A stretch of 11,360 nt of DNA from Cenarchaeum sp. SB0662_bin_33 (GCA_009840065.1 VXON01000101.1:1-11360), one strand, 5' to 3'. Counted from the stretch's first letter, positions 1-6,600 are shown. A program made the numbers and translations. The notes: generated by a model from the letters alone, not told the origin.

Positions 1-49
1 TAGCACCAAAAAACGCTGCAAGTATAAGAAAAAGTAGTTGTTGCCGCAC
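1..49 (-). CDS. Possible N-terminus of an exported protein, running off the left edge
   Basis: Reading leftwards from a GTG at 47-49, the frame is open to the window edge and begins (M)RQQLLFLILAAFFGA. That is a short basic start followed by a hydrophobic stretch, which fits a Sec signal peptide or membrane anchor. The frame is closed upstream by a TAG at about 61-63, so the GTG is the only usable start. A TATA-like TTATTTTA lies at 63-70, but only about 18 nt from the GTG, shorter than the 25-26 nt seen for the confident genes here. Only 16 codons are visible, so no function can be given. A competing reading is the Lys-rich plus-strand frame ending at TAG 35-37. Confidence 0.33.
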   Translation of the reverse strand, partial: MRQQLLFLILAAFFGA

Positions 50-181
50 ACTCCCACGACCCTAAAATAACTACTATGCATACAGGCCAATATTGTTACA
101 TCCGCATACGTGATTCTATCTTGTAGCACAGACATAACTTGTGTACTTCTCCAAAAATGAGGCACATGCAATCTCAGTAGC

Positions 182-230
182 GTGTATGGGCGACTTTAGT
201 ACTGCATAAACTTATGCACGCCGCTATACA
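182..230 (-). repeat. 49-bp shared 3' element, copy A (after the half TBP)
   Basis: This stretch matches 2604-2652 with four substitutions (at 183, 194, 221 and 223) and no gaps. Its core is the perfect 16-bp dyad TGCATAAACTTATGCA at 203-218. It contains the stop codon of the half-TBP gene (TAG at 224-226); the other copy abuts the stop of the TFB-like gene. As RNA it could fold into a 6-7 bp stem; as DNA it could be a dimeric-protein site. There is no T tract after the stem, so it does not look like a bacterial-type terminator. Confidence 0.9.
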
Positions 231-454
231 AGCATGTTTATTGCATCAAACGCATCCTCGCCGGTTACACTGCCCACAACCACCACCTTGCCCGTGCCGA
301 ATATCATTACTGTACAGCCGTTTAAGCGGAACCTGACGCCGGGAAACTCGGTAGGATCATACATTGCGCCGCTCAGCCGCGACAACACATCTATCGGCAC
401 ACCCATGTCAACCGTACCGCCCACAACCACGTTTCGCACGTTTATCTTTATCAT
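224..454 (-). CDS. Single-repeat (half-length) TATA-binding protein homologue
   Basis: TBP binds TATA boxes as a saddle made of two pseudo-symmetric repeats of about 90 residues; archaeal TBPs are about 180-190 residues. This protein is 76 residues and contains one repeat only. The family signature is clear: KINVRNVVVGG at the start, then YDPTEFPGVRFRL (residues 32-44) with the phenylalanines that kink DNA, then MIFGTGKVVVVG (50-61), equivalent to the IFSSGKxVxTG strand of TBP. No second repeat is found in any minus-strand frame up- or downstream, so this is not a simple frameshift. The ATG at 452-454 is 25-26 nt from the TATA box TTAAAA (477-482), which supports a native leaderless start. 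It could act as a homodimer, pair with another TBP half, or interfere with TBP; these are inferences. It may also be a decayed paralogue, but the motifs are intact. Confidence 0.85.
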   Translation of the reverse strand: MIKINVRNVVVGGTVDMGVPIDVLSRLSGAMYDPTEFPGVRFRLNGCTVMIFGTGKVVVVGSVTGEDAFDAINMLV

Positions 455-786
455 GTGTGGTCCAATGACCGCTACCTTTTAAGGCGCTATATGGCATACC
501 GGCGGTGCGCAGTCTTTGTAGTATGCGGTTGTGCTGTGCATTTATCTGGGGCCTGGAAAGAAATGGTGACCTGTTGTACAGCTGAGAAAGTTGTGACCCG
601 GACTGGAAACACAGGTCTTTGTACATCAAGCGTGCGGAGTGGAGATGAGGCCTAATCTGGCAGAGTGGAAATTGGGGTTGGAGTAAAAATATGGGTCAGG
701 TCAGCGTTTCTTCCCAGTCCCCGGAGTTGATCACTTGCCCACTATATGCGGCCCGAGGCCACCAAGGATAAAAAACGAATGATATG
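455..786. other. Non-coding stretch between the half-TBP and secreted-protein genes
   Basis: Apart from the TBP promoter no convincing gene is seen. The open frames here have no family resemblance and no well-placed start. At about 670-684 the plus strand carries AAATTGGGGTTGGA, which resembles AAATTAGGGGTTGGA inside the 121-bp repeat (2507-2521), possibly a diverged remnant. Confidence 0.4.
475..483 (-). promoter_or_regulatory. TATA box of the half-TBP gene
   Basis: CCTTAAAAGG read on the minus strand, with the TTAAAA centre 25-26 nt before the ATG at 454. This is the archaeal spacing for a transcript that begins at the start codon. Confidence 0.65.
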
Positions 787-1971
787 TCAGTCCTCATAGG
801 TGTTATCAGCGTTGGTTTTTGCTGCGGCGCCGTACGTGTGATCGCTGCCCGACGGGTCCCATTCATCCTGAATTACCGCACCAGTTATACCATACTTGGA
901 TAGGGACGTAGTGTCGTTCGGCAGTGTAAACTGACCCGTCACGTATACGTACTGGCTGAGAACGTCGGATGTGTTGGATGCAGATACCGAAGCCATAAAG
1001 TGTATATCGTCACTGGTGTGCGGGGAGTCGCCTCGGTTGTCCTGGTGGTTGGTGGATGATTCGGACACTCGGTTCCATCCCACGCCGTTGTCGCGGTCGT
1101 CAAACTGGCAACCAATCGTGTCTTGGTGGGTACATGTATCCGCCCATAGGTTCAAGTATGCTGCGTTCTGCTTTGGAACTACTCTCACTCCTGCCGCATA
1201 GGCCGTGGGGAGTGAAGACTGGTCGTACTCTACCGTGACCACGGCTCCATGCCGGATGTTGTTGTTCTGATATTCTTCTATCGCTGTTATCTCTTCGGCA
1301 GTCAGCTCACGGTTGTTTGCTAAATCCTCGCGTAGTTGTACCGGATCGCAGTCCTCCCAAAAGAGATCGCACACTGCTATATGCATCTCCCAATGCCAAT
1401 ATTCCCAGTCCTGTTCCCGAAGATCGTTGGGCACGTACCCAATATTGGCGACGTCGGTCATCGTCTGGTAAACGTTCTCTGCATAGTGGAAATTATCTTC
1501 GGTGAGAACTATGGCCAATACTGCCGCGTCTATCTCAGGTATGGTGTGAGGTGGTTGATACTGTTCAATTATCCAGTCGTGCATGAGGCCCTCGTTGGTT
1601 GTAGGGGCGTATCCGTCACCCAGTCTCTCCTTTTGAGCCAGCAACGCTACCACCTCCCATGACGCATCATGTTCCATGTCCGGACTGAACATGACCTCAA
1701 AATCGTGTAGTACCAATGCAGCGTCGCGCGTATATGAATCCAATCCGTCAAATTCGGCGTTCCTGTACCATTCTATCCATTCATCATGCGCGTTGGTCCC
1801 CACTACAGGCGGCGCCACAAAGGTGTCGCCGGGATTTTCGGGGGCTTCAGAGCTACCTTGGAATAGTACATAACTGCCTCCATTTTGTGTAGGGTTGGCG
1901 GCCAGTAATATCGCTATAGGTATAACCAATGCCAGCGCCATGATGGTAAGTTTTTTGTTCTTTTTAGTCAT
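787..1971 (-). CDS. Exported protein of unknown function, four cysteines
   Basis: I do not recognise the family. The protein is 394 residues from the second ATG (MTKKNKK). It starts with a basic stretch followed by a hydrophobic segment, LTIMALALVIPIAILLAA, so it is a Sec signal peptide or single N-terminal anchor, with the rest outside the cell. The mature part is acidic and rich in Trp, Tyr and His, with the cluster DWEYWHWEMH near residue 190. Four cysteines (about 201, 208, 280, 288) form two close pairs, which would suit two disulfides. The C-terminal third is Ser/Thr/Asp-rich and looks beta-like. An upstream ATG at 1980 adds MCV, but the TATA box TATATAA at 1993-1999 is 25 nt from the ATG at 1971 and only 16 nt from 1980, so I prefer the inner start. 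It could be a surface or extracellular protein; no enzymatic motif is visible. Confidence 0.82.
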   Translation of the reverse strand: MTKKNKKLTIMALALVIPIAILLAANPTQNGGSYVLFQGSSEAPENPGDTFVAPPVVGTNAHDEWIEWYRNAEFDGLDSYTRDAALVLHDFEVMFSPDMEHDASWEVVALLAQKERLGDGYAPTTNEGLMHDWIIEQYQPPHTIPEIDAAVLAIVLTEDNFHYAENVYQTMTDVANIGYVPNDLREQDWEYWHWEMHIAVCDLFWEDCDPVQLREDLANNRELTAEEITAIEEYQNNNIRHGAVVTVEYDQSSLPTAYAAGVRVVPKQNAAYLNLWADTCTHQDTIGCQFDDRDNGVGWNRVSESSTNHQDNRGDSPHTSDDIHFMASVSASNTSDVLSQYVYVTGQFTLPNDTTSLSKYGITGAVIQDEWDPSGSDHTYGAAAKTNADNTYED

Positions 1972-1990
1972 TACACACATGACCCAATTG

Positions 1991-1999
1991 TATTATATA
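1991..1999 (-). promoter_or_regulatory. TATA box of the secreted-protein gene
   Basis: TATATAATA on the minus strand. Its centre (about 1996) is 25 nt before the ATG at 1971, which selects that start over the ATG nine bases upstream. Confidence 0.65.
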
Positions 2000-2167
2000 G
2001 TATCTATGATGTGACTGCGGTATGCCTCTTCAATACAAATACGTGGTTATGCTCAGCCGGTGGCGCTCCACAGAAGAGTGTCTATTCCATAGCGGACCCT
2101 GTCGCCACCTCGACCTACGTTTCTACTCCAGATTACCGTTTCTTCCCAGTTCCGTTTTGAATCATTC

Positions 2168-2176
2168 CTTTTATAC
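2168..2176 (+). promoter_or_regulatory. TATA box of the PH-like small gene
   Basis: CTTTTATAC on the plus strand, with the TTTATA centre 25-26 nt before the ATG at 2198. The same bases read GTATAAAAG on the minus strand, so the site might fire in both directions, but no leaderless start is found at the matching minus-strand distance. Confidence 0.65.
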
Positions 2177-2197
2177 CGCCGCTACTATACATCACAC

Positions 2198-2404
2198 ATG
2201 ATACGCATCAAGCCCTACGAATGGCTCCACATGACAGTAGAGGGACGCGGCTCGGCGGGAAAGACAAAACTGAACGGCACACTCTACATCACCCCGCACA
2301 GAATAGTAATACAGACAGCCAACGGCCCCGAGTGGTCTGCCAACATAAAGGACATAACAGTGCAGTCAAAAGACACAATCCGTATACAGGACGGACGACA
2401 ATGA
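2198..2404 (+). CDS. Small protein, possibly a PH/GRAM-like beta domain, perhaps truncated
   Basis: The 68-residue product has a run of beta-strand-like segments around NGTLYITPHRIVIQT (residues 26-40) and WSANIKDITVQ (46-56). The G-x-L-Y-x-T-x-x-R-I pattern recalls the strand-turn-strand of bacterial PH/GRAM-like domains, whose members are usually about 100 residues or longer; this assignment is inference. The start is well supported: a TATA box centred at 2172-2173 lies 25-26 nt before the ATG. The gene stops exactly where a repeat begins: the TGA at 2402-2404 overlaps the first bases of the motif copy at 2403. The C-terminus may therefore have been cut short when the repeat arrived. It converges with the TFB-like gene. 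No signal peptide or membrane segment is visible. Confidence 0.68.
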   Translation: MIRIKPYEWLHMTVEGRGSAGKTKLNGTLYITPHRIVIQTANGPEWSANIKDITVQSKDTIRIQDGRQ

Positions 2405-2559
2405 AAGTGTTTTGCTTTTTGAAGTTGGCGCTCGGTTGGATACATCTGTAAAAAGCAGTCTTTTGTTTGGGGAAATATGCACTACCTAGCCAAGTACAGT
2501 GTGCGAAATTAGGGGTTGGATCTCAAGGTACATAAAGGGGAAGTGCACAAGTCCCTTCG
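2403..2559 (+). repeat. Interspersed repeat, copy 1 (23-bp motif + 121-bp unit)
   Basis: The stretch has a motif (2403-2425), a 13-bp linker, and a 121-bp unit (2439-2559). The unit matches 11207-11327 with one substitution (A at 2547, G at 11315). In the second copy the linker is 5 bp. Near its right end the unit can form a small hairpin, AAGGG(G)A with TCCCTT, and the substitution falls in its loop. There is no open frame of note. It could be a non-autonomous mobile element, a repeated regulatory unit or a small-RNA gene. Confidence 0.95.
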
Positions 2560-2574
2560 ATCTAACCAAATGAG

Positions 2575-2600
2575 CAAATGTTTTGCTTTTTGAAGTTGAG
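2575..2600 (+). repeat. Short motif copy on the right of the 121-bp unit
   Basis: AATGTTTTGCTTTTTGAAG repeats the motif that opens the repeat at 2403, with one base missing (AAATG instead of AAAGTG). Copy 1 of the 121-bp unit is thus bracketed by direct copies of the motif. Confidence 0.9.
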
Positions 2601-2603
2601 TAT

Positions 2604-2652
2604 GCGTATGGGCGATTTTAGTACTGCATAAACTTATGCACGTCACTATACA
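2604..2652 (-). repeat. 49-bp shared 3' element, copy B (after the TFB-like gene)
   Basis: This is the second copy of the element at 182-230 (45 of 49 bases identical), with the dyad TGCATAAACTTATGCA at 2625-2640. It directly abuts the TGA (2653-2655) of the TFB-like gene, so in both copies the element follows a minus-strand transcription-factor homologue in the same orientation. The identity stops at the gene boundary, so the element rather than the genes is the shared unit. Confidence 0.9.
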
Positions 2653-3186
2653 TCATATCTTTCTCTCCTTTAATCCGCCGGTACTAGTTACATACCGGCG
2701 CATTGCATCAGGCTGGACACCAACTGCACCAGATACACTAGGTATGTTGACCTGATGGTTTGCTCTGCGCGCAGATAGTAGTACCGCTATGGCCGCCTGC
2801 ATCGCCGGCCCAAGGTCCGTATATCTCTTGCTCAACTGATATGTAGTGTTGTCGGGTAGGTTTAAGCGTTTGAATCCCCGCTGCACAAACACATGTGGGT
2901 CCTGCTTTGGGTGCGGCCCCAACTTATTCATTATCTTTTCTACGACGGTCTTTGGTGTGCCGCAGCAGTCTGCGACCTCCCGCATTGTTATTGGTTTATT
3001 GTTGCGTCTAACCCACACATATATCGAGGTGGTCAGTACCGCCGGCACGGTACGGCCTCTCAGTATACCCGACTGTATAGCCTCCCTGTATACGTCCATT
3101 ACACCATCTATATCAGAGATGTTAAGTGTATTGCACCACTCTTCTGCCAACTCTCTGTCCTGTTTGATGAATCTCTCTTCCCGCAT
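2653..3186 (-). CDS. TFB (TFIIB-like) core protein lacking the zinc ribbon
   Basis: Archaeal TFB (about 300 residues) bridges TBP-DNA and RNA polymerase through an N-terminal zinc ribbon and B-finger, followed by two cyclin folds. This 177-residue protein has only the core. Cyclin fold 1 (about 10-90) shows the typical VYREAIQSGILRGRTVPAV and the helix-turn-helix-like PITMREVADCCGTPKTVVEKI. Cyclin fold 2 (about 95-170) starts QDPHVFVQRGFKRLNLP and includes AAIAVLLSARR and VSGAVGVQPDAMRRYV. There is no CxxC ribbon at the start, and none in any minus-strand frame of the upstream DNA. A GTG nine bases upstream is possible, but the TATA box TTATAC (3210-3215) is 26 nt from the ATG at 3186. It should still be able to touch TBP and BRE DNA but not recruit polymerase in the usual way; that suggests a modulator or repressor (inference). 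Confidence 0.83.
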   Translation of the reverse strand: MREERFIKQDRELAEEWCNTLNISDIDGVMDVYREAIQSGILRGRTVPAVLTTSIYVWVRRNNKPITMREVADCCGTPKTVVEKIMNKLGPHPKQDPHVFVQRGFKRLNLPDNTTYQLSKRYTDLGPAMQAAIAVLLSARRANHQVNIPSVSGAVGVQPDAMRRYVTSTGGLKERKI

Positions 3187-3208
3187 ATAATACACAACTG
3201 TACGGTAG

Positions 3209-3217
3209 TGTATAAGG
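3209..3217 (-). promoter_or_regulatory. TATA box of the TFB-like gene
   Basis: CTTATACA on the minus strand. The TTATAC centre lies 26 nt before the ATG at 3186, which supports a short protein rather than a missed N-terminal zinc ribbon. Confidence 0.62.
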
Positions 3218-3464
3218 GTACTTAGTCTGTTAGTGTGTGTAATAATTCAATGCCACACCAACAAAATTAATTTGCGAGTGCCGCATTTTGAGGAATTCTG
3301 TGGTGCGGCTCCCTGAAGGGCCATACTAAGACGGCTAGGTTCGATTGGGCAATACTGCTACTGTGATGGAATTCTTTTGTAATCGTGCCTAAAGGCGGAG
3401 TATTATGATGGTCGCCGCAGGAAACCACAGGTGTTCCGGCCACTTGTACATGGGAGGTAGCCGC

Positions 3465-3792
3465 TCATGTGGTAATCCACCTCTGTAGCGCATTTATACT
3501 TACCAGCTCTGCATGGTCAGCATCAATATCGTTGGTTTTTTGCATTGCCACATCCCCAATGTTCAAGTTATGGTTGTACGCGGCAATCTTGGTGGCAATC
3601 TCGACGTATGCCGTGTGTGGGGTACGGACGCGCACCAACTCGCCAAAGACCCGTTAAGACGGAGATTACAATTTCGACTAACCATCACAGTCCGTACCGA
3701 GCGTGCTTCTTCCATTCCTTTTGGCTATATAGACGCTCGTCCTTCCGCATGCCATGCAGCTCCCTGATGTCGCAGTTGCCCTTTCCACCCAA
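3465..3792 (-). pseudogene. Possible decayed or frameshifted coding region
   Basis: Two adjacent minus-strand frames read like protein. The first, 3792 to the TGA at 3685-3687 (TTG start), contains CDIRELHGMRKDERLYSQKE. The second, in a different frame, is open from 3653 to the TGA at 3465-3467 and contains HTAYVEIATKIAAYNHNLNI followed by GDVAMQKTNDIDADHAELVS. A stop (TAA 3654-3656) and a frame change separate them. The second part could be a free-standing 56-codon gene from the GTG at 3635, but no TATA box is well placed for it. I do not recognise a family. The alternatives are a small real gene, a remnant of a longer one, or chance. Confidence 0.3.
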
Positions 3793-3857
3793 CTATACCA
3801 GAACGGCCAGTGTGTGGGAGATATCTACACCACCCGAGCGGTTATTGGAGTTTATCC

Positions 3858-3880
3858 GAAAGTGTTTTGCTTTTAAGTTG
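3858..3880 (+). repeat. Short motif copy, left arm of an inverted pair
   Basis: AAAGTGTTTTGCTTTTAAG, a copy of the 2403 motif with two bases (TG) missing before AAG. It faces the opposite-strand copy at 3951-3970 across 70 bp. Confidence 0.85.
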
Positions 3881-3909
3881 ATCGTGCGTAAAAACGTTGA
3901 CGCGTGCGC

Positions 3910-4030
3910 TAAATTAAAAATTAATGATTTTTTGGTAATGAATTGGCTATTCAAAAAGCAAAACACTTTAATAAAAAATTACTTAATATAAATACTTTGA
4001 TCTTTAAAAAATATAATTTATATTGCTGTG
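3910..4030. other. AT-rich island
   Basis: This segment is strikingly richer in A and T than its surroundings and includes the imperfect-centre palindrome AATATAATTTATATT (4010-4024). It has no coding potential. It lies just downstream of the hydrolase stop and contains the inverted motif copy. It could be an inserted element, a chromatin-bending or termination region, or simply non-coding drift. Confidence 0.5.
3951..3970 (-). repeat. Short motif copy, right arm of an inverted pair
   Basis: The complement reads TAAAGTGTTTTGCTTTTTGA, an exact copy of the motif core. With 3858-3880 it forms an inverted repeat around an AT-rich 70-bp interior, a layout reminiscent of a miniature inverted-repeat element. 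No target-site duplication could be confirmed by eye. Confidence 0.85.
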
Positions 4031-4124
4031 CAACATACCCAGACAATAATTGCTAGACAGTCTAATCTACTGGACATCATATAATTTCTAACACATACTT
4101 TTAGATCATTCCCATGCAGCTATT

Positions 4125-4865
4125 TTATGGAAAGGATGGCATGACTGCTGCATAGCTAGAGAAGCGATGATTCAGAGGATGTACCCGGACATCCCGTATC
4201 ACGTCATGCTTGCATCCAATGCCATACAGTCCGGCAGGATATGGATTATGACCGTTGCTGTGACCTATCTGCAGCTCCTCATCATTTGTAAAGTAATAGT
4301 TGGTCAATGTTGTACGTATTGTATACTGTAGTGACTCCAAGACCTGTGACTGATTCAGGTATTCGCGTCCTATGGATGCGGCAAACAGATATACGGCCTC
4401 TACCGAATTACGATTTTTAAATCTAGAGAGATGCCGAATGGCATGAACTACAACCTCGGAGCCCAAAGAGTGTCCCATAATACGAATGCGGGTATTAGGA
4501 TTTGCCATATTTATGTCCTGAACAAATCGGGCCAGATGAAGACCGTTCATTATGGCTATCTCTCGGGCCACTTGTAGCGCCCCCAAATTACTCCTTTGAT
4601 GCCCGCCAATTACATCTGAATCATAGCTGAATCCTATGACTTTGCCGGCGTAATTCAAGTTTTCCAACGTATCTGCCACAATCAGCACCTTGGATGCGGC
4701 CCCCCTGCTGTCGTTACGCATGCCATGCACTACAACTACAAACTCGTCCAGCTTAACTAGGTCTCCAAGGAGGTTGGCCGGATACACCCCATACTCCCTC
4801 TGTTTTAGGCGCTCGGCGGTACGACGGTCATAATACCCACGTGTGGTAATGCGGGGAACGATCAA
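4125..4865 (-). CDS. Alpha/beta-hydrolase fold protein (lipase/esterase-like)
   Basis: The 246-residue product has the hallmarks of an alpha/beta hydrolase. There is an oxyanion-region strand, FVVVVHGMRND (42-52), and a nucleophile elbow, IMGHSLGSEVV (129-139), with Ser133. A late strand, NYYFTNDEEL, carries a probable catalytic Asp (about 195), and NHRFSSY carries a probable His (about 233). The general pattern (HG near the start, GHSLG in the middle, a Tyr-rich strand with Asp near the end) resembles the DUF900/DUF726 type of intracellular hydrolases. No signal peptide is visible, so it should be cytoplasmic; the substrate is unknown. The start is TTG (4863-4865) overlapping the metG stop (TGA 4862-4864), so the two are co-transcribed and probably translationally coupled. 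No later ATG would keep the first strand. Confidence 0.87.
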   Translation of the reverse strand: MIVPRITTRGYYDRRTAERLKQREYGVYPANLLGDLVKLDEFVVVVHGMRNDSRGAASKVLIVADTLENLNYAGKVIGFSYDSDVIGGHQRSNLGALQVAREIAIMNGLHLARFVQDINMANPNTRIRIMGHSLGSEVVVHAIRHLSRFKNRNSVEAVYLFAASIGREYLNQSQVLESLQYTIRTTLTNYYFTNDEELQIGHSNGHNPYPAGLYGIGCKHDVIRDVRVHPLNHRFSSYAAVMPSFP

Positions 4866-6514
4866 TGCTCCTTCAATGCCGTCTTTTGGCGCTCGATGTC
4901 ATCCATATCGACCTTTTTAAAGAGTGGATATACATCCCCCAGCTTGTGGCCGGGTTTGATGGATATTGTAGATAGCTGATTCCAGGATTTGCTGGTTATC
5001 TCCTGTTTTATTCCAAGTTGTCTCCATATGCGTCCTGCCGCGTTTGGCATGAACGGGTATAGCGCCAAGGCTATGCTGTGTACAGCATTAGCAGAGTAGA
5101 ATATGCAGGAGCGTGCCGCCTCCCTATCTTTCCATGGTTCCTTGTATTGAAAGTACTGGTTGAATGACGCTGAGAACTTTATCAGCCTCTTCAGGGCCCT
5201 GTCGGTGTGGTGGAGCGCCATATGTGCATCTATCTCTCCGGCTATCTGCGTTATCTCCTCCCTTGCCTCCTCATCCCTACTGTCATGGTGAGCAGGTTCT
5301 GGGATAATACCGCCAAACGTCCTAACCGCAAACCCCAATGAGCGGTTTACAAAATTTCCCAGATTTCCAATCAACTCCGAGTTTATGCGTGCGGCAAAGT
5401 CATCTAAATCAAAATTGAGATCATCTTGCGAATAAGGTGTTATGAACAACAAGTAAAACCTCAAATAGTCTGCAGGATATGCCTTCAAAAAGTCCCGAAG
5501 GCCGATATACCAGTTTCTACTCTTTGATATCTTTTTGGACTGTAGACTAAGGTGGCCCCGAGTGGGAATATAGTCCGGCAGTTTGTACTCTGAGTCTATT
5601 CCCATTCTTATTGCAGGCAGGAAGAGATAGTGATGATAGACTATATCCTTGCCTATGAAATGGTAGATATCTGCCGAGTTCCAAAACTCCTGACCGTCTA
5701 TTCCCCTCTCGCTTAGGAGTTTGGTGGTGGTGGATATGTATGCTAGATGGTTGTCAAACCAGCCATAAAACACCTTGCCGGCCGCATCAGATAGTGGTAT
5801 GGGAACCCCCCAAGTTATGTCTCGTGTAACATCCCAGTCAACGAGCCCTTCTTTGATCCAATTCTTGACATATTTTTTAATGTCTGACTGTAGATTTGTA
5901 TTAGAGTCCAGCCACGACTCGAGAGGTTTGGCAAACTGTTTCAGGTGAAAAAAGTAGTGTTTTGTGGGCTTCATTATGGGAGTCTGGCCGCACAGTATAC
6001 ATTTTGGGTCTATGATGTCTTCAGGAACACTTCCACACTTTTCGCATAGGTCCGAGTACTGGTCTTTTGCACCACACTTGGGGCATGTTCCCTGTACATA
6101 CCGATCAGGCAGAAACTTTTTGTCTATGGTACAATAGTATTGTATTATCTCTTTGTGATAGATGTGCCCGGCCTTGTTCAATTTATCAAAGACGTATTGG
6201 ACGAACTCTGCGTTCTCTTTTGAGCTTGTGCGTGAGAAGAGATCAAAGTCAATGCTTAATGCTGTAAAATCCTCAAGATCTCTCTTGTTCCAGTGCGCCG
6301 AATACTCCTGAGGTGTCTTCTTCTCCCTCTCGGACTGTATGAGTATGGGGGTACCATAGTCATCTGATGCGCATACAAAGTATGCCTCTACACCCTTCAT
6401 TCTGAGATATCTGGTGGTGACATCCGCGGGTAGATATGTTGATGCCACATGGCCTAGATGAATCTCCCCATTGGCATACGGCAGGGCGCTGGTTATCAGG
6501 GCTTTGTCTCTCAT
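4862..6514 (-). CDS. metG: Methionyl-tRNA synthetase
   Basis: This class I synthetase charges tRNA-Met with methionine using ATP (EC 6.1.1.10) and is essential for initiation and elongation. Features, numbered from the upstream ATG at 6526, are: the HIGH-type motif ANGEIHLGH (18-26); the connective insert with zinc knuckles CPKC/CEKC (148-151, 161-164) and CILC (176-179); the KMSKS-type loop KKISKS (331-336); and an alpha-helical anticodon-binding domain from about 370, with YKEPWK near 461. The C-terminal dimerisation (tRBD-like) domain of some bacterial enzymes is absent. Three in-frame ATGs occur (6526, 6517, 6514). A weak TATA-like CATTAAG (6537-6543) is 26 nt from the ATG at 6514, and homologues begin only a few residues before this motif, so I chose 6514 (550 residues). 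The hydrolase gene overlaps its stop. Confidence 0.96.
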   Translation of the reverse strand: MRDKALITSALPYANGEIHLGHVASTYLPADVTTRYLRMKGVEAYFVCASDDYGTPILIQSEREKKTPQEYSAHWNKRDLEDFTALSIDFDLFSRTSSKENAEFVQYVFDKLNKAGHIYHKEIIQYYCTIDKKFLPDRYVQGTCPKCGAKDQYSDLCEKCGSVPEDIIDPKCILCGQTPIMKPTKHYFFHLKQFAKPLESWLDSNTNLQSDIKKYVKNWIKEGLVDWDVTRDITWGVPIPLSDAAGKVFYGWFDNHLAYISTTTKLLSERGIDGQEFWNSADIYHFIGKDIVYHHYLFLPAIRMGIDSEYKLPDYIPTRGHLSLQSKKISKSRNWYIGLRDFLKAYPADYLRFYLLFITPYSQDDLNFDLDDFAARINSELIGNLGNFVNRSLGFAVRTFGGIIPEPAHHDSRDEEAREEITQIAGEIDAHMALHHTDRALKRLIKFSASFNQYFQYKEPWKDREAARSCIFYSANAVHSIALALYPFMPNAAGRIWRQLGIKQEITSKSWNQLSTISIKPGHKLGDVYPLFKKVDMDDIERQKTALKEH

Positions 6515-6536
6515 CATTTTTGCCATACATACTGTG

Positions 6537-6543
6537 CTTAATG
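6537..6543 (-). promoter_or_regulatory. Weak TATA-like site before metG
   Basis: CATTAAG on the minus strand, centre about 26 nt before the third in-frame ATG (6514). The match to a TATA box is poorer than at the other genes. Confidence 0.35.
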
Positions 6544-6580
6544 AGTTTGTCGTGTTGGAGGGGGAGGACGCGGTGCCGGC

Positions 6581-6600
6581 TAGGACGGACTAGGACGGAC
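6581..6600 (+). repeat. Tandem 10-bp duplication
   Basis: TAGGACGGAC occurs twice without a gap in the divergent intergenic region between metG and the LVIVD-repeat gene. It is short and probably replication slippage, although its place between two divergent promoters makes a regulatory use possible. Confidence 0.85.

Larger units (their letters stand above)
3187..4124. other. 938-bp stretch without a confident gene
   Basis: This gap lies between the TFB-like start and the hydrolase stop. It holds the TFB promoter, a stretch of probable decayed coding sequence on the minus strand (3465-3792), a pair of short repeat motifs in inverted orientation (3858-3880 and 3951-3970), and an AT-rich segment (about 3910-4030). 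Plus-strand open frames across 3469-3991 have unlikely amino-acid make-up and look like shadows. No tRNA or rRNA is seen. Confidence 0.6.

Noticed and set aside
705..2152. Direct repeat CGTTTCTTCCCAGT on both sides of the secreted-protein gene (705-718 and 2137-2150)
   Set aside because: Only 14 bp, a length expected to recur by chance at a modest rate in a window this size. On the minus strand both encode WEET near a frame end, but no longer similarity supports a shared gene or attachment site.
3300..3375. tRNA-like GGTTCGATTGGG
   Set aside because: The flanks do not pair as a T arm and no D arm, anticodon stem or acceptor stem could be built.
3469..3991. Plus-strand open frames of 62-148 codons
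   Set aside because: Amino-acid make-up is unlikely (rich in Cys, Ser, Arg and Trp), starts lack promoters, and the better coding signal is on the opposite strand.
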